Shown here: piece after piece, positions 7,186 to 15,260 of the stretch
Layout of the letters: each line of letters starts with the position of its first letter
How positions within the stretch are numbered: the first letter of the stretch is position 1
Source of the DNA: PHAA01 sp964494735
GTDB taxonomy: Bacteria; Bacillota; Syntrophomonadia; Syntrophomonadales; Syntrophomonadaceae
Length of the DNA stretch: 64,000 bases
Direction of reading: 5' to 3'
Assembly (NCBI GenBank): GCA_964494735.1
Contig: CAZBSD010000001.1
Location: 93,673 to 157,672 of the forward strand
Translations under genes and position numbers: made by a program
The notes under the pieces: generated by a model
Told to the model about the DNA's origin: nothing
The model's database searches: none
What the model saw: only the letters and a program-made list of their open reading frames with translations

Positions 7186-7647
7186 CTATTCTTGGACCGG
7201 AAACATGATCTTGGTCAACAGCTCGCTGGGGGGAACCTGGCTGGGGTCATTGTAATAGAACTCATAAGCCAATCCGCTCGGTACATAGCCATTAGACGCC
7301 ATCCATTCGGTCATGGCTGTGTAAGCTGGCTCCATCCCGTCGTAGGGTCCTTTATACATACAGGAAACCTGCTTGCCGCCCGTGATTTCCAGGGCTTGGA
7401 CTTCCCCACCTCCTACAGCTGGCTCGACCAGTACGAAACCGATAGCAACATCGAGGTCGTTCATGTCCATGTTGTAGTAAACTGCAAATGCGCAGTCTCC
7501 GGGTTTGGCACCAGTCTCCATGATGTACTGATAGACCTTGCCGAAGGCCTGGCCCATTACCGGTCCGATCGCCGTCACGGGGGTACGGGTGCGGACCGCC
7601 AACGCTGGGCGGGGCCCCGGTTCAGTAACCTCAAACTTGTAATCCAT
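7186..7647 (-). CDS. GyrI-like/AraC effector-binding domain protein
   Basis: A 153-residue single-domain protein resembling the GyrI-like small-molecule binding fold: an opening VTEPGPRPALAVRTRTP strand, an AFGKVYQYI helix, and repeated halves ending in YKGPYDGMEPAYTAMTEWMASNGYVPSGLAYEFY split by a loop. No DNA-binding domain is attached, so it may bind a ligand or xenobiotic directly. ATG at 7647 follows GGGAGG by 8 bases; the reading frame extends to 7671 without a ribosome site. Confidence 0.7.
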   Translation of the reverse strand: MDYKFEVTEPGPRPALAVRTRTPVTAIGPVMGQAFGKVYQYIMETGAKPGDCAFAVYYNMDMNDLDVAIGFVLVEPAVGGGEVQALEITGGKQVSCMYKGPYDGMEPAYTAMTEWMASNGYVPSGLAYEFYYNDPSQVPPSELLTKIMFPVQE

Positions 7648-7761
7648 ATTATCAGCCTCCCTCTCAAACACTCCAAACTACGCAACTATCGTTCTCCCAG
7701 GCTCCCTTGCTCATAACTCCCCCCAATGATAATGAATCACTGTCAGATATATCATTTGTAA

Positions 7762-8430
7762 CTATTTGATCTCATACTTTTTAAGCGTTGAAGAGATGAC
7801 CTCGTTGTTGGTGGTTATAAACTCTTGTTTTACCAGCCCTACCCCTTTTTTGTAGTACTGGTAAATCGTATCGTTCTGGCTGGGCTGCTTCACCTTGACG
7901 CAGTTTTCGAATTTGCCTGCCGGGGTCTCGACGGTCGCAGCTATATCAATAATTTGTTTGTTGTTATTGGTGCCGGCCCAGGTGGTCCCAACCTTGACTG
8001 GCGCCTGCAGCAGAATGTCATTGGCGTTGGCGGTGTAGCCAGCCTCCAGCAGATTCTTGGGTTGGTAGTCTTCACCCTGCAGATAGACCACCTTTACAAC
8101 CGAATCGGTAGTCTCTATCACCCTGGTCGCCACTGTTCCGCCGTTGTCTTCGCTGGTCTGGGTCAGGTTGCCCTTGGTGTACAGCACCTTGCGGGTGAAG
8201 GATGCATACTCGTTGCCGGATCCTTCATACTCCCAATAACTGCCCACGGTCAGAGGGAAGAAGTCTTTGGGCAGTTGCTCCGGGGGCGTGGTAGTCTGAT
8301 TGTTACCCGGGATGTTGTTGGCCGGCGGGTTGTTAACGGGGGGATTGTTGGTCTGATTATTGGCTGGTTGGCATCCGCCCAACAATCCCAGAATCAGTAC
8401 CAGCAGCAGAATAACACTTATCTTTCTCAT
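7762..8430 (-). CDS. Lipoprotein of unknown function
   Basis: A 222-residue protein with a lipoprotein signal: MRK, hydrophobic core, and lipobox LGGC with Cys at residue 20. An Asn/Pro/Thr-rich spacer (about 22-55) links the anchor to a beta-rich domain with FFPLTVGSYWEYEGSG, a start that recurs in secreted Firmicute proteins whose role is unknown. It should sit on the outer face of the membrane. ATG at 8430 has AGGAGG at 6 bases; the frame continues to 8532 but without a site or signal. Confidence 0.75.
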   Translation of the reverse strand: MRKISVILLLVLILGLLGGCQPANNQTNNPPVNNPPANNIPGNNQTTTPPEQLPKDFFPLTVGSYWEYEGSGNEYASFTRKVLYTKGNLTQTSEDNGGTVATRVIETTDSVVKVVYLQGEDYQPKNLLEAGYTANANDILLQAPVKVGTTWAGTNNNKQIIDIAATVETPAGKFENCVKVKQPSQNDTIYQYYKKGVGLVKQEFITTNNEVISSTLKKYEIK

Positions 8431-8563
8431 AGCTGTCCTCCTTCTCCTATCAATCTCGATTCTATTATTCGCGATTGGATCGCTTATTAATCGATCTGGT
8501 AGATTGGCCAGAAATGTTCTGGGATTGGACATTCTTAATAAAGCCGCACGTCAATCCAAGCCC

Positions 8564-8848
8564 CTAAATATGCTTCAGGTAGGCCTCGATATAGGATACC
8601 TCGCGCTCGGCGATCTCCCGGACCATCGTAATGGCTACGCCGATTACGGTTTCGCCGGCGCCTGATAATTCCCTGGCCACCAACTGATCGAAGGGGATAT
8701 TACGCATGCTGTTGACAACGTCGCGGATATCCGCTTGGGCATAGAAACCTTCCGTCATCCTCATCAGGGCATGGTAATATTCCTCGGCCCAGTCGCTGAT
8801 AGCAGATATGTCCGGGGTTCCTTCCGTTAACAAAAACTTATCCTTCAT
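8564..8848 (-). CDS. Hypothetical 94-residue protein coupled to argH
   Basis: An acidic, helical protein that I do not recognise; no membrane segment. Its ATG lies inside the last codons of argH, an 11-base overlap in another frame, with AGGAGG placed correctly within argH. This makes translational coupling and a real gene likely. Its role beside argH is unknown. Confidence 0.55.
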   Translation of the reverse strand: MKDKFLLTEGTPDISAISDWAEEYYHALMRMTEGFYAQADIRDVVNSMRNIPFDQLVARELSGAGETVIGVAITMVREIAEREVSYIEAYLKHI

Positions 8849-10229
8849 CCTGCATCCTCCTCAGCCACTGGCCAGCTTCATCGATAGCCACCTTCACTGT
8901 TTCCGGTGCTGGTCCACCAGGAATGCGGCGCCGGGCCACACAAGCCTTGACGTCAATATAGGGGTAGACATCTTCCCCAATCAATGGGGAGAACTCTTGA
9001 AAGGTGGCCAAGTCGAGTTGATCCAGGGTAAGACGTTGGTCGATACAATACCGGACAGCCCGGCCCACCACCTCATGAGCATCCCGGAAAGGAAGGCCCT
9101 GGTTGACCAGGTAATCGGCCAGGTCGGTGGCATTGGTGAAACCGCCCCGGGCTGCCTGAGCCATCTGGTCTTTGTCGAAATGGCTGGTCAGGAGCATAGG
9201 GGCAAAGACCAGCAAACATTTCTTGACAGTATCTATGGCATCGAAAAGGGCTTCCTTGTCCTCCTGCATGTCTTTGTTGTAGGCCAGGGGCAGAGACTTC
9301 ATAAGAGTCAACATCGTCATCAGATCTCCGTACACGCGCCCCGTCTTGCCCCGCACCAGCTCGGCGATGTCGGGATTCTTCTTCTGGGGCATGATGCTGG
9401 ATCCGGTGGAGAAGCCGTCATCCAAGGTGAGGAACGAAAATTCCTCGCTCGACCACAGAATAATCTCCTCCGAGAAACGCGACAGATGCATCATAAGGAT
9501 ACTGGCCAGGCTGCAGAATTCGATGGCAAAGTCGCGGTCGCTCACTCCGTCCAGACTGTTGCGGGTAAGCTCGGCAAATCCCAGTTGTTCCCGTACAAAA
9601 TCACGGTCCAGGGGAAAACCGGTGGCAGCCAGGGCACCTGATCCCAAGGGCATGGCCAGCAGGCGGCGGCGGCAATCGTCCAGGCGCCCCACATCGCGGC
9701 GCAGCATCTCGAAATAGGCCATCAGATGGTGAGCCAACGTCACTGGTTGGGCCTTTTGCAGATGGGTGTAGCCGGGCATGATGGTGTCCATGTGCCGTTT
9801 CGCTATTTGCAGCAGGGCTTCCTCAAGGGCCAATAGAAGCGAGCGTACAGCTCCTATCTCATCCCGCAGGTAGAGACGCACATCCAGGGCTACCTGGTCG
9901 TTGCGGCTGCGGGCGGTATGCAGTTTCTTGCCCAGCTCCCCGATTTTGGCGGTTAAGAAAGTTTCGATATTCATATGCACATCTTCAGCCGCAACGGTGA
10001 ATTCCAGCTTTCCTTCGTCCAGTTCCTTCCTGATCTCATCCAACCCGGCCGTAATCCGGTCGCGTTCCGTCTCGGTTATTATCCCCTGCTTGGCCAACAT
10101 GGCCGCGTGGGCGATGCTGCCCCGGATGTCCTGTTGGTACAGGCGGCTGTCAAAGGCAATCGAAGCATTGAAATCCTCAGTCAATTTGTCGGTCTGCTTG
10201 GCAAACCGTCCACCCCATAATTTCATCAA
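8838..10229 (-). CDS. argH: Argininosuccinate lyase
   Basis: 463 residues, full length. It cleaves argininosuccinate to arginine and fumarate, the last step of arginine synthesis. The fumarase-superfamily signature GSSIMPQKKNPD is present near residue 280, and the N-terminal LWGGRF and AAEDVHMNIE motifs are intact. It lies apart from the other arg genes, separated by nrdD-nrdG. A TATAAT sits about 28 bases before the start but without a good -35. The downstream small gene overlaps its stop. Two ATG codons open the frame; either may be used. Confidence 0.95.
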   Translation of the reverse strand: MMKLWGGRFAKQTDKLTEDFNASIAFDSRLYQQDIRGSIAHAAMLAKQGIITETERDRITAGLDEIRKELDEGKLEFTVAAEDVHMNIETFLTAKIGELGKKLHTARSRNDQVALDVRLYLRDEIGAVRSLLLALEEALLQIAKRHMDTIMPGYTHLQKAQPVTLAHHLMAYFEMLRRDVGRLDDCRRRLLAMPLGSGALAATGFPLDRDFVREQLGFAELTRNSLDGVSDRDFAIEFCSLASILMMHLSRFSEEIILWSSEEFSFLTLDDGFSTGSSIMPQKKNPDIAELVRGKTGRVYGDLMTMLTLMKSLPLAYNKDMQEDKEALFDAIDTVKKCLLVFAPMLLTSHFDKDQMAQAARGGFTNATDLADYLVNQGLPFRDAHEVVGRAVRYCIDQRLTLDQLDLATFQEFSPLIGEDVYPYIDVKACVARRRIPGGPAPETVKVAIDEAGQWLRRMQDEG

Positions 10230-10376
10230 AACACCTCATGCAACGAATTTGAGTTAATTATAGGACTTTTTGGCAGCGAATGCACTATGGCCGTATCGGC
10301 CCACCTTATACCAATCCCATCGGACTTAATTGCCGCTAATCAATCGGCCGCCTGAATACTCCCTGATACCCCGCCA

Positions 10377-10441
10377 ATCGGGTAGGAGGCTACCCATTAG
10401 TTGAGTAGCCGACCTCCCACACCACCGCTCATGCGGTTCCG
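10377..10441 (-). mobile_element. Possible 3' remnant of a group II intron (domain V/VI)
   Basis: On the minus strand GCGGTGGTGTGGGAGGTCGG is followed by a hairpin (GGCTAC...GTAGCC, 10388-10410) with an A-containing loop and then CCTCCTACCCGAT. This resembles, from memory, the domain VI and 3' end of bacterial group II introns. No reverse transcriptase gene and no complete domain V are present, so only a decayed end could remain. Confidence 0.35.
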
Positions 10442-10456
10442 CAGCCGGGCGCACAA

Positions 10457-10486
10457 ACAAAAACCCGGCTCCCACTGGCCGGGTTT
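10457..10486 (-). terminator. Rho-independent terminator of nrdG
   Basis: AAACCCGGC and GCCGGGTTT form a 9-bp stem; on the minus strand TTTTTGTTTG follows. It lies about 70 bases past the nrdG stop. Confidence 0.75.
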
Positions 10487-10552
10487 CTTATTGGTAATGT
10501 AGTTATGCCTTTGGTAGGATGGTGCCACACCGCTCCATCTTCCCTCCGCCGT

Positions 10553-11427
10553 CTATAAATTGACCACTCGCACTTCTTCCACATATGGAGAACACCGGTC
10601 AGCCAGATCCTGCATTTCCGCCTTGGAGTAGGGAACCACCCTTCCGTAGCCTGGTTCGAGAGTTATGCGGGGATTGAACTGCTGGAGTGTGTNNNNNNNN
10701 NNNNNNNNNNNNNNNNNNNNNNNNNNNNNNNNNNNNNNNNNNNNNNNNNNNNNNNNNNNNNNNNNNNNNNNNNNNNNNNNNNNNNNNNNNNNACCCTTCC
10801 GTAGCCTGGTTCGAGAGTTATGCGGGGATTGAACTGCTGGAGTGTGTAACGCTGGGCACCTTCGATGAACCGCGCGATGGCCATGATATCTTCTGGGGTA
10901 TGTAAAGCCGGTACCACGGTGGTGCGGAATTCCACATTTATGCCGGCTTCTTTAAGCAACAGAATGGAACTGCGGATGTTGAAGAAGTTCTCCGGGCTGA
11001 GACGCTCGCATGCCTCCCGGTACTTCTTGTATTCCACCGGCGCCTTGATGTCCATGGCCACGTAATCGAGCAAACCCTCCCGCAGCAGCAGTTCGATCAT
11101 GCTGGTGTTGGTGCCATTGGTGTCTAGCTTGACCAGCAAGCCCAGCCCTTTGACGCTGCGGATGTCGGTGACCAGATCTTCATTCAGGGTCGGTTCGCCC
11201 CCGCTGAAAACCACCCCGTCCAGAAATCCTTTGCGTTGCTGCATGAACTCCAACACTTCCACGATATCTACCGGCGGCGCCATTGTCCTGGGCTTGATAA
11301 GCAGATCCGGGTTGTGACAGAAGGGACAGCGCAAGTTGCAGCCCCTTGAGAAGAGTACTGAAACTATCTCTCCTGGATAGTCCACCAGGCTCTGTTTGAT
11401 CATTCCCGCATACTGCATGTCCATCCA
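10553..11427 (-). CDS. nrdG: Anaerobic NrdD-activating radical SAM enzyme (interrupted by a scaffold gap)
   Basis: A radical SAM activase of the NrdG type that installs the glycyl radical on NrdD. The cluster motif CxxxCxxC is visible (Cys 29, 33 and 36 from this start), followed by VVFSGGEPTL. The assembly has 100 N (10693-10792) inside the gene, with the same 55 bp on both sides. If those copies are merged, the frame continues to a TAG at 10553 with the tail GYGRVVPYSKAEM...VRVVNL, giving 239 residues. ATG at 11427 has AGGA at 9 bases; a GTG at 11454 is possible. It follows nrdD and probably shares its promoter. Confidence 0.88.
10638..10847. repeat. 55-bp direct repeat flanking the N gap (assembly artefact)
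   Basis: Bases 10638-10692 and 10793-10847 are identical, separated by exactly 100 N. Removing one copy and the Ns (155 bp) restores an open nrdG frame, so the two contigs overlap and the gap is not real missing sequence. Confidence 0.9.
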
Positions 11428-11537
11428 ACCCAATCCTGTAGAATTTGTGACCACCCTGCCGGTTGATTTGCGTCAAACATTGTGATTATAGCATGTTTTC
11501 GAATCCTTGCTGGGGTCAAGCCGGTTTGCTCAAAACG

Positions 11538-11571
11538 GGAGCCATCACCCTTACAGTGACGGCTCCTTTTT
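11538..11571. terminator. Hairpin between nrdD and nrdG
   Basis: GGAGCCATCA pairs with TGACGGCTCC with one mismatch. A T-run follows on the plus strand; on the minus strand only CGTTTTG follows. It may partly attenuate nrdG transcription or protect the 3' end of nrdD RNA. Confidence 0.45.
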
Positions 11572-11683
11572 ATCCAGATCATCTTTTCCGGCAGTTCCAA
11601 CTTTTGAGTTCCAGTCCTGTTGCCAGATAAAGCCGCTATCCAAACTATGTTGTCATTCCAACCAAATCTTTAGATCAAAGGAT

Positions 11684-13804
11684 TTACATTACGGCCGTGT
11701 CGAAAGTCTTCCTCTCCCGGAACTCTTCCTGTTTACCGGCGTTCCACTGATCTACAGGGCGCAGGTAACCGACTACCCGGGAGTAGACTTCACAGGAAGT
11801 CACTTTGCCTTCTGCCTCGCACACCGGGCACTGGTAGTTCTCGCCCCGGATATACCCATGTTGGGGGCAGATGCTGAAGGTTGGGGTGATGGTGAAGTAG
11901 GGCAGCCGGAATTGGCCGCACACCTTCTTGACCAGTTTCTTGACCGCTTCCACCGATGATACCGATTCACCCAGGAAGATATGGAATGTCGTCCCCCCGG
12001 TATAGAGGGTCTGCAGCTCGTCCTGGATGCTCAGGGCGGTAAACAGATCGTCGGTATAGTTGACCGGCAACTGGGTGGAATTGGTGTAGTAGGGCTGGGC
12101 CCCCTTGGCTACGTCTTCTTCATTGGCCACCTTGATTTCAGGATACCGCTCCTTGTCCTTACGGGCTATGCCGTAGGATACTCCTTCCGCCGGGGTCGCT
12201 TCCAGATTGAATATGTTGCCGGTCTCCTCCTGATAGAAGCTCAGGCGGTCGCGCATGTAATTCATCACTTCTATGGTAAACTGGCGCCCCGCATCACTGG
12301 CGATATTCTGGTCCAGGAAATTCAGGCAGCATTCGTTCATCCCCACCAAACCGATAGTAGAGAAGTGGTTCTTCCAATACTGACCGGTACTCTCCTTGAC
12401 CCCCCGCAGGTAGAACTGGGAGTAAGGATATAAGCCATATTCGGTTAGACTCTCCAGCATCTTGCGCTTGATCTCCAAACTGTCGCGGGCCACATCCATT
12501 ATCTCCTCCAGGCGGTTGAAGAACTCGAATTTGCTCCGGGACAGATAACCCAGGCGGCCCATGTTGATGGTAACCACCCCGATGGAACCGGTCAGGGGGT
12601 TGGCCCCGAACAACCCTCCGCCCCGCTTGCGTAGTTCGCGGTTGTCGAGCCGCAGCCGGCAGCACATGCTGCGGGCATCCTCCGGACTCATATCCGAGTT
12701 GACGAAGTTGGAGAAAGAAGGTATGCCGTACTTGGCGGTCATCTCCCAGATCTTATTATAGGCTGGGTTGCTCCAGTCAAAGTCCTCGGTGATGTTGTAG
12801 GTGGGGATGGGGAAGGTGAACACCCGCTCCTCTACATCACCATCCATCATCACTTCGGCGAAGGCCTGGTTGAAGATATCCATCTCGGCCTGGAAATCGC
12901 CATAGGTTTCTTCCTTGTATTTCCCCCCGATGATGACCGGTTCGTCTTTCATGAATGCCGGTACCTTCAGATCCATGGTCACATTGGTGAAGGGAGTCTG
13001 GAAGCCTACTCGGGTGGGGACGTTCATATTGAAGACAAATTCCTGTAAGCACTGCTTGACCGACTTGTAGTCGAGTTCATCATAACGGATGAAGGGGGCC
13101 AGCAGGGTATCGAAGTTGGAGAAGGCCTGAGCCCCGGCTGCCTCGCCCTGCAGTGTAAAGAAGAAGTTTACTATCTGGCCCAGGATGGAGCGAAAGTGCT
13201 TGGCCGGACCGCTGGCAACCTTGCCCCGCACCCCTTTGAAGCCTTCCAGGAGCAGATCGCGGATGTCCCAACCCACACAGTAAACACCCAGGATACCCAG
13301 GTCATGGATATGTACATCGCCGCTCTGCTGAGCTTCCTTCATCTGAGGAGTATAGATCTGATCCAGCCAGTACTGGGAAACTATTACCGAAGACAGGTGG
13401 AAGTTCATGCCTTGCAGCGAATAGGTCATGTTGGAGTTTTCCTTCACACGCCAATCGTTGCGGCCCAGGTAGTTGGCTATTATCTGGTTGTTGTTAGCCA
13501 GTAACTGGTCGGCGTTACGCAGGGTTTCATGCTGTTTGCGATATAGTATGTATGCTTTGGCCGTCTTGTAATGGCCGTTCTTGACTAATACCTTTTCCAC
13601 CAGGTCTTGGATTCCTTCTACCGTAGCAACCTCGTCATCATCGACATATTGTGCGATATCCATCACTTTTTCCGCCAAATCCTCTGCGGTCTGATAGTCT
13701 TTACCTCCCACCGCCCGGGCGGCCTTGAAAATGGCATTGGTCAGTTTCTCCTTCTCGAAGGGTACCACGCGGCCATCTCTTTTTCTTATCCTGGTGACGT
13801 CCAT
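11684..13804 (-). CDS. nrdD: Anaerobic ribonucleoside-triphosphate reductase (class III)
   Basis: 706 residues, full length. It reduces ribonucleoside triphosphates to deoxy forms under anoxia using a glycyl radical. An ATP-cone allosteric domain spans about 3-95 (IRKRDGRVVPFEKEKL). The glycyl radical motif RVVGY puts the radical Gly at 679, and the zinc site is the CPQHG...CPVC region before it. ATG at 13804 follows a typical ribosome site. It has its own promoter overlapped by two NrdR boxes, so it is regulated separately from the surrounding arg genes. Confidence 0.95.
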   Translation of the reverse strand: MDVTRIRKRDGRVVPFEKEKLTNAIFKAARAVGGKDYQTAEDLAEKVMDIAQYVDDDEVATVEGIQDLVEKVLVKNGHYKTAKAYILYRKQHETLRNADQLLANNNQIIANYLGRNDWRVKENSNMTYSLQGMNFHLSSVIVSQYWLDQIYTPQMKEAQQSGDVHIHDLGILGVYCVGWDIRDLLLEGFKGVRGKVASGPAKHFRSILGQIVNFFFTLQGEAAGAQAFSNFDTLLAPFIRYDELDYKSVKQCLQEFVFNMNVPTRVGFQTPFTNVTMDLKVPAFMKDEPVIIGGKYKEETYGDFQAEMDIFNQAFAEVMMDGDVEERVFTFPIPTYNITEDFDWSNPAYNKIWEMTAKYGIPSFSNFVNSDMSPEDARSMCCRLRLDNRELRKRGGGLFGANPLTGSIGVVTINMGRLGYLSRSKFEFFNRLEEIMDVARDSLEIKRKMLESLTEYGLYPYSQFYLRGVKESTGQYWKNHFSTIGLVGMNECCLNFLDQNIASDAGRQFTIEVMNYMRDRLSFYQEETGNIFNLEATPAEGVSYGIARKDKERYPEIKVANEEDVAKGAQPYYTNSTQLPVNYTDDLFTALSIQDELQTLYTGGTTFHIFLGESVSSVEAVKKLVKKVCGQFRLPYFTITPTFSICPQHGYIRGENYQCPVCEAEGKVTSCEVYSRVVGYLRPVDQWNAGKQEEFRERKTFDTAVM

Positions 13805-13825
13805 TTAAATCCTCTCCATTCAGCA

Positions 13826-13873
13826 ACGCTATATATATGGTGTCCTACTCCCTGATCACACTATATATAGTAT
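13826..13873 (-). promoter_or_regulatory. Two NrdR boxes upstream of nrdD
   Basis: Two sequences matching the known NrdR pattern ACAC-AT-rich-GTGT lie at 13826-13843 (ACACCATATATATAGCGT on the minus strand) and 13858-13873 (ACACTATATATAGTAT on the plus strand). Their centres are 31 bp apart, the usual three-turn spacing. The second overlaps the -10. nrdR itself is not in the window. Confidence 0.8.
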
Positions 13874-13895
13874 ATATATTTATCATGGTGGTCAA
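13867..13895 (-). promoter_or_regulatory. nrdD promoter
   Basis: On the minus strand TTGACC (13890-13895) and TACTAT (13867-13872) are 17 bases apart; the -10 falls inside the upstream NrdR box. Confidence 0.65.
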
Positions 13896-13961
13896 GGCCG
13901 TTTGAAAAAATATTTGGATGAATTTTCTCGCCTTCAGCAAAATTTGTCGTGTCAAATAAAT

Positions 13962-14010
13962 ACCTGCCGAATTAGCACCATATGATGCCCCGAATCCGGC
14001 AGGCTCCTGA
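13962..14010 (-). terminator. Likely terminator of argG
   Basis: On the minus strand GCCTGCCG and CGGCAGGT enclose about 30 bases, followed by ATTTATTT. It lies 20 bases after the argG stop and separates the arg operon from nrdD. Confidence 0.55.
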
Positions 14011-14029
14011 ACTTTTTCGGCTTTTGTTC

Positions 14030-15238
14030 CTATTTCTCGCTGGCTGATTTCTTGTTAAGCATTGCCTGTATCTTCAACGGTAATCCAAATAGGTTTATGA
14101 AGCCCTCAGCGTCCTTCTGGCTGTATATCTCATCAGCTCCGAAGGTGGCCAGCTCCTCGTTATACAACGAATATGGGGAGCGGGAGGCTACTGCCGTACA
14201 GCTGCCTTTGTACAGTTTCACCCGTACATCGCCGCTGACTGTCTCTTGGGTAACATCGACAAAGGCATCCAAGGCTCGTTTCAATTTAGAGAACCAGTTA
14301 CCGTCGTAGACCAATTCTGCGTACTTGGAAGCCAATTGCTCCTTGGTATACTGAGTGCGCCGGTCAAGAGTCAGTCGCTCCAGTTCCTCGTGGGCGGCAA
14401 ACAAGATGGTGCCCCCTGGGGTCTCATAGACTCCCCGGGATTTCATGCCCACCAGTCGGTTCTCCACCATGGTAACTATACCCACCCCATTGGCTCCCCC
14501 CAGGCGGTTGAGTTCGGTCAACAATTCCACCGGCCCCATGGCTTGCCCATCGAGCGACTTGGGTACGCCCGCTTCGAAGCCGACAATGACATAGGTAGGC
14601 TGGTCTGGCGCTTCTTCCGGCGGTACGGTCAGGGTATAGAGGTGGTTCTGGGGTTCGTTCCAGGGATCTTCCAAATCCCCGCCTTCATGGGAGATATGCC
14701 ACAGGTTACGGTCGACACTGTAGATCTTCTCTTTGGTGACCGGCACCTCGATGCCATGCGCCCGGGCATAATCTATGGCTTCTTCGCGGGAGCGGATGGT
14801 CCATTCCCGCCAAGGGGCGATTATTTTCAGATCTGGATTAAGCGCTTTTATGGCCAGTTCGAAACGCACCTGGTCGTTACCCTTTCCGGTAGCACCATGG
14901 CAGATGGCTACTGCCCCCTCTTTTTCAGCAATCTCCACCAGTTTTTTGGCTATCAAGGGCCGGGCGACGGAAGTGCCAAGCAGGTATTTCCTTTCATAAA
15001 TAGCCCCAGATCTCAAAAGCGGATAAATATATTGGGTGATAAATTCCTCCCGCAAATCCTCCACATAGATTTTGGAAGCCCCTGATCGAATTGCTTTCTC
15101 TCGAACCGGGTCCAGTTCCTCCCCCTGGCCCAGATCAGCACAACAGGCGATGACTTCATAGTTGTAGTTCTCTTTTAGCCAAGGGATAATAATCGATGTA
15201 TCCAATCCGCCTGAATAGGCCAGGACCACCTTTTCCAT
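14030..15238 (-). CDS. argG: Argininosuccinate synthase
   Basis: 402 residues, full length. It joins citrulline and aspartate using ATP to make argininosuccinate. The N-type ATP-binding loop VLAYSGGLDTSI (5-16) is intact, as is the later GATGKGNDQVRFE motif. It is the last gene of the arg operon before a terminator, 22 bases after the cyclic-DPG-synthetase-like gene, with AGGAGG at its start. The next reaction (argH) is encoded 4 kb further downstream. Confidence 0.95.
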   Translation of the reverse strand: MEKVVLAYSGGLDTSIIIPWLKENYNYEVIACCADLGQGEELDPVREKAIRSGASKIYVEDLREEFITQYIYPLLRSGAIYERKYLLGTSVARPLIAKKLVEIAEKEGAVAICHGATGKGNDQVRFELAIKALNPDLKIIAPWREWTIRSREEAIDYARAHGIEVPVTKEKIYSVDRNLWHISHEGGDLEDPWNEPQNHLYTLTVPPEEAPDQPTYVIVGFEAGVPKSLDGQAMGPVELLTELNRLGGANGVGIVTMVENRLVGMKSRGVYETPGGTILFAAHEELERLTLDRRTQYTKEQLASKYAELVYDGNWFSKLKRALDAFVDVTQETVSGDVRVKLYKGSCTAVASRSPYSLYNEELATFGADEIYSQKDAEGFINLFGLPLKIQAMLNKKSASEK

Positions 15239-15260
15239 GGTTCTCCTCCTTAAGTTGGGC

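Larger units (their letters stand above)
10230..10552. other. Intergenic region between nrdG and argH
   Basis: 323 bases without a gene. It contains the nrdG terminator (10457-10486), a possible group II intron 3' remnant (10377-10441), and a TATAAT at about 10256-10261 on the minus strand that could serve argH. No ORF is supported. Confidence 0.6.

Noticed and set aside
7825..8490. A 221-codon plus-strand frame over the lipoprotein gene
   Set aside because: Antisense, no site, and the lipoprotein signal on the other strand is convincing.
8808..9641. A 277-codon plus-strand frame
   Set aside because: Antisense to argH, no domain, and low-complexity translation.
11538..11571. Plus-strand terminator for an unseen plus gene
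   Set aside because: No plus-strand gene precedes it; nrdD and nrdG are on the minus strand.
14246..15085. A 279-codon open frame on the plus strand
   Set aside because: It lies antisense to argG, has no recognisable domain or ribosome site, and follows from the codon bias of argG.
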